Shown piece by piece: positions 1 through 7,353 of a stretch of DNA of 30,676 nucleotides. The notes under the pieces are model-generated. The model did no database searches, had not been told where the DNA came from, and saw only the letters and a list, made by a program, of their open reading frames with translations. Numbering within the stretch: the first letter of the stretch is position 1; every line of letters begins with the position of its first letter. Both the position numbers and the translations under genes were made by a program. The DNA is taken from assembly GCA_035542755.1 (NCBI GenBank), contig DATKKU010000037.1, forward strand, positions 1 to 30,676. Reading direction: 5' to 3'. The DNA comes from RYN-425 sp035542755. Lineage in GTDB: Bacteria > Patescibacteriota > Saccharimonadia > Saccharimonadales > UBA10212.

Positions 1-612
1 GAGTTAGCTACCCTTATAATGACGCCTGAGCAGAAAGAGAAACTCCAAAAACACGCCCGCAAACTGTGGGCTACCTACGAAAAAGAACGCGTGGAGATGG
101 CTAGGGTTGCCCTTGGCAAGGTGGCTATGCTCAAAGAGCGGAAGAGCAAGCTAGTGAACAGCCTGATAGATAATCCTGAATACACAGGCGACATTAAAGA
201 GGAGCTGGAGCAAATAAAGACAAAGATAGTGGAAGCCGAGAAAGTTGCTTCGGAAGCTCAGGACTTCGAGAAGGACTTCGTTGAGTTTATCGAGTACGCC
301 TTCGGGATACTCGACAATATTAAAGACAAATGGTGGCAACTGGATAAAGCCACTATGCGGGTTTATAAACAAATGCTATTTCCGGGCGGGATACAGCTAT
401 TACCGGACAAAAAAGTTTATATACCAGAAAAAAGCCTAGTTTATTCCTACGAGACAAACAAAAAGCCGTCCGAAGACGGCAATTCTACTGAACTGGAGGG
501 CCCAGTGGGATTTGAACCCACGACACGAGGCTTAAAAGGCCTCTGCTCTAACCGGGCTGAGCTATGGGCCCTCGTCGCCGCAAGCTATAAAGCTTGCAGG
601 CGACGACCGTAA
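1..612 (+). CDS. Serine site-specific recombinase, C-terminal part (5' end outside window)
   Basis: The frame is open from base 1, so the gene starts upstream and only its C-terminus is seen. The first ATG in the window, at 19, is internal. Residues 1-110 from that Met are charged and helical, like the coiled-coil region of large serine recombinases. They are followed by a hydrophobic stretch, then LLFPGG-like and KVYIPE motifs (near residues 118-140) that I associate with the C-terminus of CPR phage-type resolvases. The protein would cut and rejoin att sites of an integrated element lying to the left. The last 50 or so codons are odd: they are read antisense through a tRNA terminator (465-480) and the whole tRNA-Lys gene (494-571), giving the well-known artefact peptide GFEPTTRGLKG. 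The catalytic Ser domain is not in view. The family call is by motif recognition; the true stop may differ in the excised element. Confidence 0.7.
   Translation, partial: ELATLIMTPEQKEKLQKHARKLWATYEKERVEMARVALGKVAMLKERKSKLVNSLIDNPEYTGDIKEELEQIKTKIVEAEKVASEAQDFEKDFVEFIEYAFGILDNIKDKWWQLDKATMRVYKQMLFPGGIQLLPDKKVYIPEKSLVYSYETNKKPSEDGNSTELEGPVGFEPTTRGLKGLCSNRAELWALVAASYKACRRRP
455..480 (-). terminator. Rho-independent terminator of tRNA-Lys
   Basis: Read on the minus strand, a perfect 6-bp stem GCCGTC/GACGGC with a TTCG tetraloop (465-480) is followed by a run of five T and a T-rich tail. It lies 13 bases beyond the CCA of tRNA-Lys, the expected place for its terminator. The recombinase frame on the other strand reads straight through it. 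Confidence 0.85.
494..571 (-). tRNA. tRNA-Lys (anticodon TTT), CCA encoded
   Basis: The cloverleaf is complete. The acceptor GGGCCCA (571-565) pairs with TGGGCCC, the D-arm has GCTC/GAGC with GG in the loop, the anticodon stem GAGGC/GCCTC encloses the loop CTTTTAA (anticodon TTT), and the T-arm has a normal TTCAAAT loop. CCA is encoded at 496-494. Length is 78 nt. Base 73, the discriminator, is U (position 497), whereas bacterial tRNA-Lys normally has A73. The tRNA 3' end faces the recombinase, the usual geometry for an element integrated at a tRNA 3' end, so the unusual discriminator could come from the element's att copy (inference). Confidence 0.93.
572..606 (-). other. 5'-leader stem-loop abutting tRNA-Lys
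   Basis: 572-586 pairs with 591-606 to give 15 base pairs with one bulged base (598) and a 4-nt loop. In transcript sense it ends exactly at the base before G1 of tRNA-Lys (571). It is clearly related in sequence to the stem-loop before tRNA-fMet (8483-8515): both contain GGTCGTC, GCAAGC, ATAGCTTGC and GACGA in the same order. Confidence 0.75.
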
Positions 613-822
613 AATAAATTTCCGGTCGCAGCCTGCACACTTATCGCTGCGGCTCCTCTCAAAAATGTGAACGGCCTTGCCTGGTTCCCATTTTTGGTTC
701 GATTCGACAGGGCAAAACAACAACTCATTCTATCTGTTTTTTGGCCAAAATTGCAACCTCTCTGGAGTTTTTAAACTTAACCAATTATTTTTTGGCCCGG
801 CCTTGGGCATAATAGTAAGACC

Positions 823-2250
823 ATGCGGCGCTTTAGGCGGACCACACTAATAACCGTTGGCTGTTCCTCGGCTTTAGTCGGGCTGGGGCTGTCCAGAAAA
901 GTCAATTTACCGTCCGGGCAATGGCTGCTGATTTTTTTGTTCTGCCTGCCGTTTTTGAAACACAAAAATAGGCTAAGCTTGGTCTTGGTGATTTTGCTGG
1001 GTTTGGGCCTGGGGCTGTGGCGCGGGAGCCTATACATGCAAAAATTATCCGAGCTTAAAGCTTTGACTGACCAGCAAGTTACGGTTGAAGTCACTTCAAC
1101 ATCCGACGCCATTTACGCGGCGCAGTCCCAGCTGCAATTTACGGCTAACCATGCTTTGCTTATCCAGCCGTATCGTCAGGACCTGGCCGGCAGTTTTAAA
1201 ATTAGTGGTTTTGGCGTGCCAATGGTTTACCGCGGCGACAGAGTCTTGGTCAGTGCCAAACTTTATCCAACCCGGGGCAGTAACCAGGCGTGGATGTCAT
1301 ACGCCCAGCTGCAAGTTATAGGTACCAGCAATAGCTGGATAAACAGGCTGACTCGGACTTTTACAACCGGTATGGAGAACGCCTTGCCCGAACCTCAAGC
1401 CTCATTTGGCCTGGGCCTGCTAATTGGCCAACGTACCAACCTGCCACCGCAAATTATTGCAGAACTGACGATGGTCGGCCTAATTCACATAGTAGCTGTC
1501 TCAGGATATAACCTTACAATCTTGGTGCGCGGCTCGCAGCGGCTAAGAATTAACAGCAAATATCAGCGAACCTTAATATCATTATCGTTAATCATTGGTT
1601 TTGTCTTAGTTACCGGTTTCAGCGCTTCAATTGTTAGAGCTGCAGTAGTTTCAATCCTGAGTCTTTGGGCCTGGTATTACGGCCGGGATTTAAAACCCCT
1701 AGTTATTATTGCCTTTACTGCAGCTGTGACCGGCCTATTTAATCCATTCTATGTATGGGGTGATTTGGGCTGGTACTTATCGTTCCTGGCGTTCTTTGGA
1801 GTTTTGATTGTCGCGCCGCTAATTACGGCGCGCCTGGCTAGGCCGCCCAAGCTGCTGACCTCGGTTTTAATAGAGACGCTTTGCGCCGAGTTAATGACGC
1901 TGCCGCTAATCATGATGAGTTTCGGACAGCTGTCGCTAATTGGGCTTCTGGCTAACCTACTGATTGTGCCGCTGGTGCCTTGGGCCATGTTGTTCTCTGC
2001 TGTTGCAGCGGCAGCCGGAGCTCTTATACCGGAACTAGCCGGCTGGATAGCCTGGCCGGCTAATCTGCTACTAACTTACATGCTGGACTTAGTGCACTTG
2101 CTGGCCAGTATTCCATCAATTTTTCTTCGCGTGGCCATTGACCCAACTCTAATGATTAGCCTATACGCACTACTAGTCACAATAATCATAATTGGGCACA
2201 AAAAGTTAAAAGGGCAGAGGGCTCTGGGAGAGTTGAAAAAAGCTTCCTAA
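823..2250 (+). CDS. comEC: ComEC/Rec2-type DNA uptake channel, competence domain only
   Basis: This polytopic membrane protein (475 aa) should form the inner-membrane channel that carries single-stranded DNA into the cytoplasm during transformation. Hydrophobic segments occur near residues 5-60. A soluble region at about 75-170 fits the OB-like N-terminal part. The competence core follows, with the motif HIVAVSGYNLTIL (about 223-235) and GFSASIVRAAVVS (about 265-277), the ComEC equivalents of HLLAISG and GxxxSxxRA. The protein stops after the last membrane helix, so the C-terminal metallo-beta-lactamase-like nuclease domain of many ComEC proteins is absent. The ATG at 823 follows a -10-like CATAAT (808-813) by 9 nt with no ribosome binding site, suggesting a leaderless mRNA. 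It stands alone, downstream of tRNA-Lys and convergent with the lipoprotein gene. Confidence 0.88.
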   Translation: MRRFRRTTLITVGCSSALVGLGLSRKVNLPSGQWLLIFLFCLPFLKHKNRLSLVLVILLGLGLGLWRGSLYMQKLSELKALTDQQVTVEVTSTSDAIYAAQSQLQFTANHALLIQPYRQDLAGSFKISGFGVPMVYRGDRVLVSAKLYPTRGSNQAWMSYAQLQVIGTSNSWINRLTRTFTTGMENALPEPQASFGLGLLIGQRTNLPPQIIAELTMVGLIHIVAVSGYNLTILVRGSQRLRINSKYQRTLISLSLIIGFVLVTGFSASIVRAAVVSILSLWAWYYGRDLKPLVIIAFTAAVTGLFNPFYVWGDLGWYLSFLAFFGVLIVAPLITARLARPPKLLTSVLIETLCAELMTLPLIMMSFGQLSLIGLLANLLIVPLVPWAMLFSAVAAAAGALIPELAGWIAWPANLLLTYMLDLVHLLASIPSIFLRVAIDPTLMISLYALLVTIIIIGHKKLKGQRALGELKKAS

Positions 2251-2283
2251 AAAAGAGAAAACCCCGCTCTTGCAAGCGGGGTT
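2249..2283 (-). terminator. Terminator between comEC and the lipoprotein gene
   Basis: A 9-bp stem AACCCCGCT/AGCGGGGTT (2260-2268 with 2275-2283) has a 6-nt loop. On the minus strand it is followed by TTTTCTCTTTTTT, a good U-tract for the lipoprotein transcript. On the plus strand the T-tract is weaker, though it may also end the comEC transcript. Confidence 0.8.
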
Positions 2284-2316
2284 GTTCTCGTGTCGCTTCT
2301 AGCCGTAGAGACGGGG

Positions 2317-2811
2317 CTAGTCGCAGTAGGAGGGTGTGGCGCTGACCGGCGTCTGCAGGCTGGGATAGCCGCTGACGTCGATGAACTCGGTCAGGCCGTA
2401 CCGCGCTGGTCCTCGCTTGGCGTCCGGCGGCCACGGGACGAGTGTGACCAAGAGCTTGGTCACCGACTGCCCGGGCGCAAGCCGGAGCTGCCAGTACTCG
2501 TTTCCGAAACTGCCCAGCAGGTGGTCGGTACCGTTGGCGATGACGGTTCCGTACGGGTCACCGTCGGCTGCGTGGGTGACGAAGCTGAGGTGAACCGTAA
2601 CCGTCAGGGTACGACTGCCGGCGTTGGTCACGACCAGCGGGAACTTGGCGTTCATGCCGGGCACCACACACGACGGGTAGCCGACGAACGACGCCGAAAC
2701 CGGCACGGGCGTCGGGTTGGTGGCGGCCTTGCCGCTACGCACCTCACAGGCTGCGACGATGAGCAGGATGATGATCGCAACGACGAGCAGCCTGCCAATG
2801 AGTTTGGACAC
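2317..2811 (-). CDS. Putative secreted lipoprotein, unknown function, high GC
   Basis: No known family was recognised. The start is the GTG at 2811, which has AAGGAGA 7 nt upstream; longer frames into the promoter are not credible. The 164-aa product begins MSKLIGR, then a hydrophobic helix, then the lipobox VAAC with Cys22, so it should be lipid-anchored on the outer face of the membrane. The mature part (after a Thr/Pro linker) looks like a single beta-sandwich domain rich in Val and Thr, with two further Cys (one after SFVGYPS, one at the C-terminus). Two 60-base lines that I counted in the gene are 63% and 70% GC, well above the neighbours, and the codon third positions are mostly G or C. 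This and the strong SD suggest transfer, plausibly from an actinobacterial host (inference). Confidence 0.75.
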   Translation of the reverse strand: MSKLIGRLLVVAIIILLIVAACEVRSGKAATNPTPVPVSASFVGYPSCVVPGMNAKFPLVVTNAGSRTLTVTVHLSFVTHAADGDPYGTVIANGTDHLLGSFGNEYWQLRLAPGQSVTKLLVTLVPWPPDAKRGPARYGLTEFIDVSGYPSLQTPVSATPSYCD

Positions 2812-2866
2812 TGTTTTCTCTCCTTGGAGAATGAAGCGTTGACACGAGATTGTTGCAAACTTGTGC

Positions 2867-2890
2867 GGTCCCTGGGAAGTCCCAAGGACC
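2867..2890 (-). promoter_or_regulatory. Stem-loop in the lipoprotein mRNA leader
   Basis: GGTCC-C-TGGG pairs with CCCA-A-GGACC around an AAGT loop (2867-2890). It lies about 12-35 nt into the predicted transcript, whose leader is about 90 nt, and upstream of the ribosome binding site. It could stabilise the message or act as a control element. Function is unknown. Confidence 0.5.
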
Positions 2891-2907
2891 ACCCAAAAAC
2901 TAGCTAG

Positions 2908-2936
2908 ATTATAGCATAAGCTCAATAAAATGTCAA
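2908..2936 (-). promoter_or_regulatory. Consensus sigma-70-type promoter of the lipoprotein gene
   Basis: On the minus strand there is a perfect TTGACA (2936-2931), a 17-bp spacer and a perfect TATAAT (2913-2908), with the extended TGC just before the -10. It is one of the strongest promoters in the window and gives a leader of about 90 nt, unlike the leaderless-type promoters of neighbouring genes. Confidence 0.85.
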
Positions 2937-2995
2937 CAGGGGCCAACACCTTAGAGGGGTTTTTGTAACACCTTAGACATGTTAGAATAATAGAT

Positions 2996-3727
2996 ATGTC
3001 AGGACACAGCAAATGGTCAACAATCAAGCGTCAAAAAGGCGCCAACGACGCCAAGCGCGGCGCGATTTTTACCAAGCTGGGCAATCAGATTGCCATAGCC
3101 GCTCGCGCAGGCACCGACCCTGCCACCAATTCGGCTCTAGCCATGGCGATAGAAAAGGCCAAAGCCGCCAACATGCCCGGCGCTAATATAGAACGTTCAC
3201 TGGCCCGCGCTGCCGATAAATCTGCCGCACAGCTAGAGGAAGTTATGTACGAGGGCTACGGCCCGGGCGGCGTAGCCATTTTGGTAGAGTGCGCTACCGA
3301 CAATAAAAATCGTACCTTGCCAGATGTCCGCTCGGCCTTTACTAAAAACGGCGGCAACATGGCCGAGCAAGGTAGCGTAGCCTTTCAGTTTAGCCGCAAG
3401 GGTGTTATCCGAGTGAAAGGCACCGGTGACGAGGTAGAGCTGGCGGCGATTGATGCTGGTGCCGAAGACATAGCTGCCGAGGCCGAAACTGCCGAGACAG
3501 TTATTTATACCGCGCCGAATGAACTTGCTAAAGTTCGCGATGCGCTAAAGTCAGCCGGCCTGGAATTGACCGAGGCCGAGCTTACATATGTGCCAAATAA
3601 CACCATTGAAGTGTCCGATAAAGAAACCGCTCGTAAAGTCATAAATCTTATGAATGCCCTGGAAGATTTAGATGATGTTTCGGCGACTCACACCAACTTT
3701 GATATCGCCGACGGCGTAGAGGTCTAG
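2996..3727 (+). CDS. yebC: YebC/PmpR family protein
   Basis: The 243-aa protein begins with the family signature MSGHSKWSTIKRQK and carries the conserved KAANMPGANIER and YEGYGPGGVAILVE blocks, followed by the TLPDVRSAFTKNGG region. Length is normal for the family. YebC proteins are cytoplasmic and have been linked to transcription control and, more recently, to relief of ribosome stalling at proline-rich stretches. The ATG at 2996 follows TAGAAT (2983-2988) by 7 nt and has no SD, so the mRNA is probably leaderless. It is the first gene of a tight run (S51 peptidase, ruvC, ruvA and others). The yebC-ruvC-ruvA linkage is common in bacteria. Confidence 0.96.
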   Translation: MSGHSKWSTIKRQKGANDAKRGAIFTKLGNQIAIAARAGTDPATNSALAMAIEKAKAANMPGANIERSLARAADKSAAQLEEVMYEGYGPGGVAILVECATDNKNRTLPDVRSAFTKNGGNMAEQGSVAFQFSRKGVIRVKGTGDEVELAAIDAGAEDIAAEAETAETVIYTAPNELAKVRDALKSAGLELTEAELTYVPNNTIEVSDKETARKVINLMNALEDLDDVSATHTNFDIADGVEV

Positions 3728-3729
3728 CC

Positions 3730-4377
3730 ATGCGCCTGTTTTTATCAAGTGAGAACCTTGGTAATTATCCAGAAGTTTTTTTGAATATGGTTGGTAAAGG
3801 CAACAAATTGGCTTTAGTAGAGAATGCCAAAGACTATGTCGATGAGCCCGAAAGAAAGCTAAAGGTTCAGCAACACATAGAACAGTTTTCAGACCAGGGT
3901 TTTGATGTCGAGGAAATTGATTTGAGGGGCTATTTCGATAGACAGGACAGTCTCCTGGAGAAAATAAAGGAATTTGGCGGGGTCTTCGTTTTTGGCGGCA
4001 ATACTTTTATATTGCGACGAGCCATGGCTGCCAGTGGCTTCGATAAAGTACTCCAGGACTTAGTATTAAATGGCCAACTATCATATGGCGGATCAAGCGC
4101 TGGCTCTTGTGTTACCGCAAAGACTTTACATGGGATAGAGTTTGGTGATAGGCCCCAGCCCGAAGATGTCCCCGATGGCTACCCGAACAAAGAAATCATT
4201 TGGGACGGACTCGGCTTTGTTAATTTTATGGTTGTTCCGCATTATGGTTCTACCTGGTGGGGCAAAGAGGCTGACGAGTGTATAAATTATCTTAAAGAGC
4301 ATAGCTTGCCATATAAAATACTAAAAGACGGCCAAGTTATAGTGATAGACGCAGACAAAGAAGAATTTCTAAAATGA
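3730..4377 (+). CDS. Peptidase E-like S51 family serine peptidase
   Basis: At 215 aa it has the size of peptidase E / cyanophycinase-type S51 enzymes. It shows the FVFGGNTF motif (87-93), the nucleophile elbow GGSSAGS (120-126, probable catalytic Ser123) and a VPHYG motif near 193 that should supply the His. S51 dipeptidases cleave after N-terminal Asp; the substrate here is unknown. It starts 2 nt after the yebC stop and its TGA overlaps the ruvC ATG (ATGA), so it is translated within the ruv operon. Its placement between yebC and ruvC is unusual compared with the classic order. It is more AT-rich than yebC. Confidence 0.88.
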   Translation: MRLFLSSENLGNYPEVFLNMVGKGNKLALVENAKDYVDEPERKLKVQQHIEQFSDQGFDVEEIDLRGYFDRQDSLLEKIKEFGGVFVFGGNTFILRRAMAASGFDKVLQDLVLNGQLSYGGSSAGSCVTAKTLHGIEFGDRPQPEDVPDGYPNKEIIWDGLGFVNFMVVPHYGSTWWGKEADECINYLKEHSLPYKILKDGQVIVIDADKEEFLK

Positions 4378-4853
4378 GAATAATTGGCATTGACCCAGGC
4401 ACCGGAATCTTGGGATTTGGAGTCATTGAGACCGCTGGGGGCGGCAAGGTCAAGCTAATTGACGGCGGTGTTATACGCACCAATGTGCATCAGCCGCTGG
4501 ACGAGCGACTGATTGAAATTTATCGCCACGTTGCCAGCGAAATTGCCAAATATAAGCCCTCGGTTATGGTCATAGAAAAACTATTTTTTGCTCAAAACGT
4601 AACAACGGCAATGAGTGTTAGCCACGCCCGCGGCGTTGTCATGTTGGCCGGCAAACTGGCTGGACTAGAAATTATAGAATACACACCACTGCAAATTAAG
4701 CAGGCTCTGACTGGTTACGGCCGAGCCGACAAAAAGCAGATGCAGGAGATGGTCCGGATTTTATTAAATTTAAAAGAAGTGCCAAAACCGGACGATTGTG
4801 CCGACGCTCTGGCTGCTGCGCTAATGTATGCCACGGCGCGTCGTGTAGAATAA
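4374..4853 (+). CDS. ruvC: Holliday junction resolvase RuvC
   Basis: RuvC cuts Holliday junctions, working with RuvAB. The 159-aa protein has the full acidic catalytic set: Asp7 in GIDPGTG, Glu68 in VIEKLFF, and Asp141 and Asp144 in PDDCADALAAAL. Length is typical. The start overlaps the preceding stop in ATGA, so translation is probably coupled. ruvA follows after 4 nt, while ruvB is 12 kb away at 17432. Confidence 0.97.
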   Translation: MRIIGIDPGTGILGFGVIETAGGGKVKLIDGGVIRTNVHQPLDERLIEIYRHVASEIAKYKPSVMVIEKLFFAQNVTTAMSVSHARGVVMLAGKLAGLEIIEYTPLQIKQALTGYGRADKKQMQEMVRILLNLKEVPKPDDCADALAAALMYATARRVE

Positions 4854-4857
4854 AGTC

Positions 4858-5433
4858 ATGATTGCATCTCTAGAAGGCAAGGTAAGTGAAAAGACCAAAG
4901 ACGCCGTGATTTTGGACTGCGGCGGCGTGGGCTACGGGCTGTATGTCAGCTTTGAGGACTTTGGAATTTTGAAAGTTGGCGAAACTGCCAAGCTCTATAT
5001 CTATGAAAATATACGAGAGTCGGCACACGACCTGTTCGGCTTTATAAAACCGGAAAATAAAACCTTGTTTGAGCAGCTTCTGACGGTCAAAGGGGTCGGG
5101 CCCAAAATGGCGTTGGCTGTGTTAAACATAGCTGGCCTTGCTCAAGTTCGCCAATCCATTGCTGCTGGTGATACTAAGTTTATTTCTCAGGCCAACGGCG
5201 TTGGCCGCAAGGCCGCCGAGCGCATAGTCGTAGAGCTAAAGGACAAAGTTGGCCTGGCCGCAAGTGAAACAGCCACCAGTTTTCTGACTACGCCAGCCGC
5301 CGACCCCAACGATGAAGCGCTGCAAGGGCTTGTCGCTCTTGGATACTCAGTTGCTGACGCCGCCGAAGCACTGAAAAAAGTTGACCCCAAATTATCGCCA
5401 GAAGACCGTATCAAACAAGCTCTAAAGAGTTAA
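4858..5433 (+). CDS. ruvA: Holliday junction branch migration protein RuvA
   Basis: RuvA binds four-way junctions and loads the RuvB motor. The 191-aa protein shows the three expected parts: an OB-fold start (MIASLEGKV...DCGGVGY), the helix-hairpin-helix region with VKGVGPKMALAVLN (about 79-92) and NGVGRKAAERIVVELKDK (about 107-124), and the RuvB-binding C-terminal domain after a Ser/Thr/Pro linker (about 135-191). It follows ruvC by 4 nt. Its TAA is part of the -10-like TAAAAT of the next gene. Confidence 0.97.
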   Translation: MIASLEGKVSEKTKDAVILDCGGVGYGLYVSFEDFGILKVGETAKLYIYENIRESAHDLFGFIKPENKTLFEQLLTVKGVGPKMALAVLNIAGLAQVRQSIAAGDTKFISQANGVGRKAAERIVVELKDKVGLAASETATSFLTTPAADPNDEALQGLVALGYSVADAAEALKKVDPKLSPEDRIKQALKS

Positions 5434-5442
5434 AATATATTT

Positions 5443-6255
5443 ATGACCGAAACCGTATATACACCGCCAGCCGAGCAAGAAGATAGCCAGGAACCCCTAT
5501 TCGGGGAAAGGCAGGGTGCTTACGGAACCTCATATACTTACGGTGCTCAAACAATTGACCAGTTGCCAATTGCCTATGAAACTCCGGAAAAACCCAAGCC
5601 GCTGGCCGAAATGACCGCCGACGAGATGATTGAAGTGGCTCTGCAAGACAGGTTAGCGCAGGACCCTTATGGGTTTTTTGACCCCAGACGCAACGCATTT
5701 ATTAGCAAATATCACTGGACTCCGTATAGAGAAAGCGAAGTTTCTATCGCTGTTGGTCAGGACAGGTTTGCCAACCCAGGCCTAGTCACATATTTGCTGG
5801 GGGCAAGAGACAAGGGCGGCATGAACGCAGTTAGGCGAGTTGTTAACAATGTAGATAAGGCAAGGAGCGACATAACGCATGAAGTGGAGCTTTTACGCGA
5901 AGCTCAAGATGTCCACTCTGGGCAATTTAATCCAGACCTCATAAAAGCTAAGCCGTTAACCAGGCAGGCTATGGCCAGGGCAATTTATGCGCGTAGTTGC
6001 TTGGATCGTTTTGAGTGGCCAAACCATCACTTAAGAAAAATAAAATCACCCAAAGTTAACTCTAAAGTTGATGCTAAGCTGCAGGCTATAACGGGAAGGT
6101 TAGCCGGCCTGCCAGATGAAGAACTGGTGCTGTTGGCCGAGCGTGCACTGGGCCACCAACAGGCAAGAGGTAAGTTCCTAGCCGAGCAGTACGAGCAGGC
6201 AAGGGAACATTACGATACGACCGAATTAGTAGCCGCCGCCAGATCAAATGTTTGA
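5443..6255 (+). CDS. Conserved-looking protein of unknown function (270 aa)
   Basis: I do not recognise this family. It is a soluble, charged protein with no signal peptide or membrane helix. The first 55 residues are rich in Glu, Pro, Gln and Tyr and look disordered. A mixed helical domain follows (about 55-180), then a Lys-rich stretch (about 205-220) and a helical C-terminus rich in Ala, Glu and Gln. The ATG at 5443 lies 6 nt after TAAAAT (5431-5436), which overlaps the ruvA stop, so it may have its own leaderless promoter as well as operon transcription. Its 3' end overlaps dus by 8 nt. Context hints at nucleic-acid metabolism, but no function can be assigned. Confidence 0.75.
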   Translation: MTETVYTPPAEQEDSQEPLFGERQGAYGTSYTYGAQTIDQLPIAYETPEKPKPLAEMTADEMIEVALQDRLAQDPYGFFDPRRNAFISKYHWTPYRESEVSIAVGQDRFANPGLVTYLLGARDKGGMNAVRRVVNNVDKARSDITHEVELLREAQDVHSGQFNPDLIKAKPLTRQAMARAIYARSCLDRFEWPNHHLRKIKSPKVNSKVDAKLQAITGRLAGLPDEELVLLAERALGHQQARGKFLAEQYEQAREHYDTTELVAAARSNV

Positions 6256-7195
6256 TAGTTTGCCCAAACCATTCTTTATACTCGCACCAATGGACGATGT
6301 CACGGATACGGTTTTTCGTCAGATAATTACGGACTGCGCCCGCCCGGACCTATTTTTTACGGAGTTTGTGAATGTAGATGGCTTGCAAAGTCCAGGCAGA
6401 GAACGCTTGCTGCATAAATTGCTGCTGACCGACAAGGAAAAGCCGGTAATTGCACAGCTATGGGGTCTAAAACCAGAAAACTTTAAAAAAACTGCGGCCG
6501 AAGTTAAAGCTATGGGCTTTAGCGGGGTAGACCTAAACATGGGCTGCCCGGTAAAAACGGTTATAAAAAATGGTGCCTGTGCGGCACTGATAAATAACAG
6601 GGAAATGGCACTAGGTATTATAAAGGCGACCAGGGAAGGGGTTGGCGAGGACTTCCCTGTCAGTGTTAAAACGCGCGTTGGGTTTGCTGACGTGGATATG
6701 ACTTGGATTGAATTTCTACTTTCTAAAAATATACTTAACATGTTAAGTATTCATGGGCGCACGGCAAAACAATTATCAAAAGTTCCGGCCAACTGGGATT
6801 TAATTGGGCAAGTTCCAAAAATGCGCGATTCCCTGTCACCAGATACTCTGATTGTTGGCAACGGCGACGTTGAAAACTGTCGGCAAGGCTTGGAGTTAGC
6901 CCAAAAACATAACTTAGACGGCGTGATGGTTGGCCGAGGCATATTTTCCGACCCGTTTTTGTTTGCCGAACATAGTTCATGGGACACCTGGACTCCCGAG
7001 CAAAAAGTAGACCTGTTTAAAAAGCACATAAAACTGCACCTGCAAACCTATAAAGGCGGCGAGCGGCGCTTTGAGACGCTACGCAAGTTTTGTAAGGTTT
7101 ACATTAACGACTTTGACGGAGCATCCGAATTGCGGGCCCGGTTTATGGAAACCCGTAACCCTGAAGAAGCTCTAAAGATTTTATCAAAGACTTGA
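6248..7195 (+). CDS. dus: tRNA-dihydrouridine synthase
   Basis: This flavoenzyme reduces uridines in the tRNA D-loop (or another position) using NADPH. The 315-aa protein has the start motif ILAPMDDVTD (11-20), the catalytic Cys100 in DLNMGCPVK, KTRVGF after residue 140, SIHGRTAKQ near 170, and GNGDV with GRG further on for FMN phosphate binding. Length is normal. Which Dus subfamily it belongs to cannot be decided by eye. It overlaps the previous gene by 8 nt without an SD. It ends 10 bases before the convergent tRNA-Ile2-like gene. Confidence 0.93.
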   Translation: MFDSLPKPFFILAPMDDVTDTVFRQIITDCARPDLFFTEFVNVDGLQSPGRERLLHKLLLTDKEKPVIAQLWGLKPENFKKTAAEVKAMGFSGVDLNMGCPVKTVIKNGACAALINNREMALGIIKATREGVGEDFPVSVKTRVGFADVDMTWIEFLLSKNILNMLSIHGRTAKQLSKVPANWDLIGQVPKMRDSLSPDTLIVGNGDVENCRQGLELAQKHNLDGVMVGRGIFSDPFLFAEHSSWDTWTPEQKVDLFKKHIKLHLQTYKGGERRFETLRKFCKVYINDFDGASELRARFMETRNPEEALKILSKT

Positions 7196-7205
7196 AGGAT
7201 AAATA

Positions 7206-7281
7206 TGGTGGGGGTGCCTGGACTTGAACCAGGGACCAATCGGTTATGAGCCGACTGCTCTAACCACTGAGCTACACCCCC
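7206..7281 (-). tRNA. tRNA with CAT anticodon, probably tRNA-Ile2 (lysidine type)
   Basis: The cloverleaf is complete, 76 nt with encoded CCA (7208-7206): acceptor GGGGGTG/CACCCCC, D-loop with GG, anticodon loop CTCATAA and normal T-loop TTCAAGT. Of the three CAT-anticodon tRNAs in the window this one most resembles bacterial tRNA-Ile2 (AGCTCAGTGGTTAGAGCAG in the D-arm and TTGGTC before the T-arm). The C34 would then be changed to lysidine by TilS, encoded at 11940. Elongator Met is the alternative. Confidence 0.85.
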
Positions 7282-7283
7282 GC

Positions 7284-7311
7284 ATCTGTTAGGCCGAGCC
7301 TGTCAACAGAT
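7284..7311 (-). other. 5'-leader stem-loop before tRNA-Ile2
   Basis: ATCTGTT (7284-7290) pairs with AACAGAT (7305-7311), extended by AGGC/GCCT (7291-7294 with 7298-7301) around a 3-nt loop, with a 3-nt bulge (7302-7304). It ends 2 nt before the mature tRNA 5' end. TATAAT on the minus strand (7320-7315) would start transcription just before or within the outer stem, so the leader would be almost only this hairpin. Confidence 0.65.
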
Positions 7312-7339
7312 AAGATTATATCAGCTGGGCAAGGTATTT

Positions 7340-7345
7340 TATAAT
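7340..7345 (+). promoter_or_regulatory. -10 box (TATAAT) of the DivIC/FtsB-like gene
   Basis: A perfect TATAAT ends 8 nt before the ATG at 7354. With normal -10 to +1 spacing the transcript would start at or within about 2 nt of the ATG. It lies back to back with the minus-strand TATAAT of the tRNA-Ile2 gene (7315-7320). Confidence 0.7.
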
Positions 7346-7353
7346 TAGGTAGG

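Noticed and set aside
2290..2907. Long plus-strand frame (205 aa) over the lipoprotein gene
   Set aside because: Arg/Gly/Val-rich translation typical of the antisense of a high-GC gene. The minus strand has the SD, lipobox and promoter.
2812..3027. N-terminal extension of the lipoprotein frame up to 3027
   Set aside because: It would run through the consensus promoter and leader; GTG 2811 has a strong SD and begins a normal lipoprotein signal peptide.
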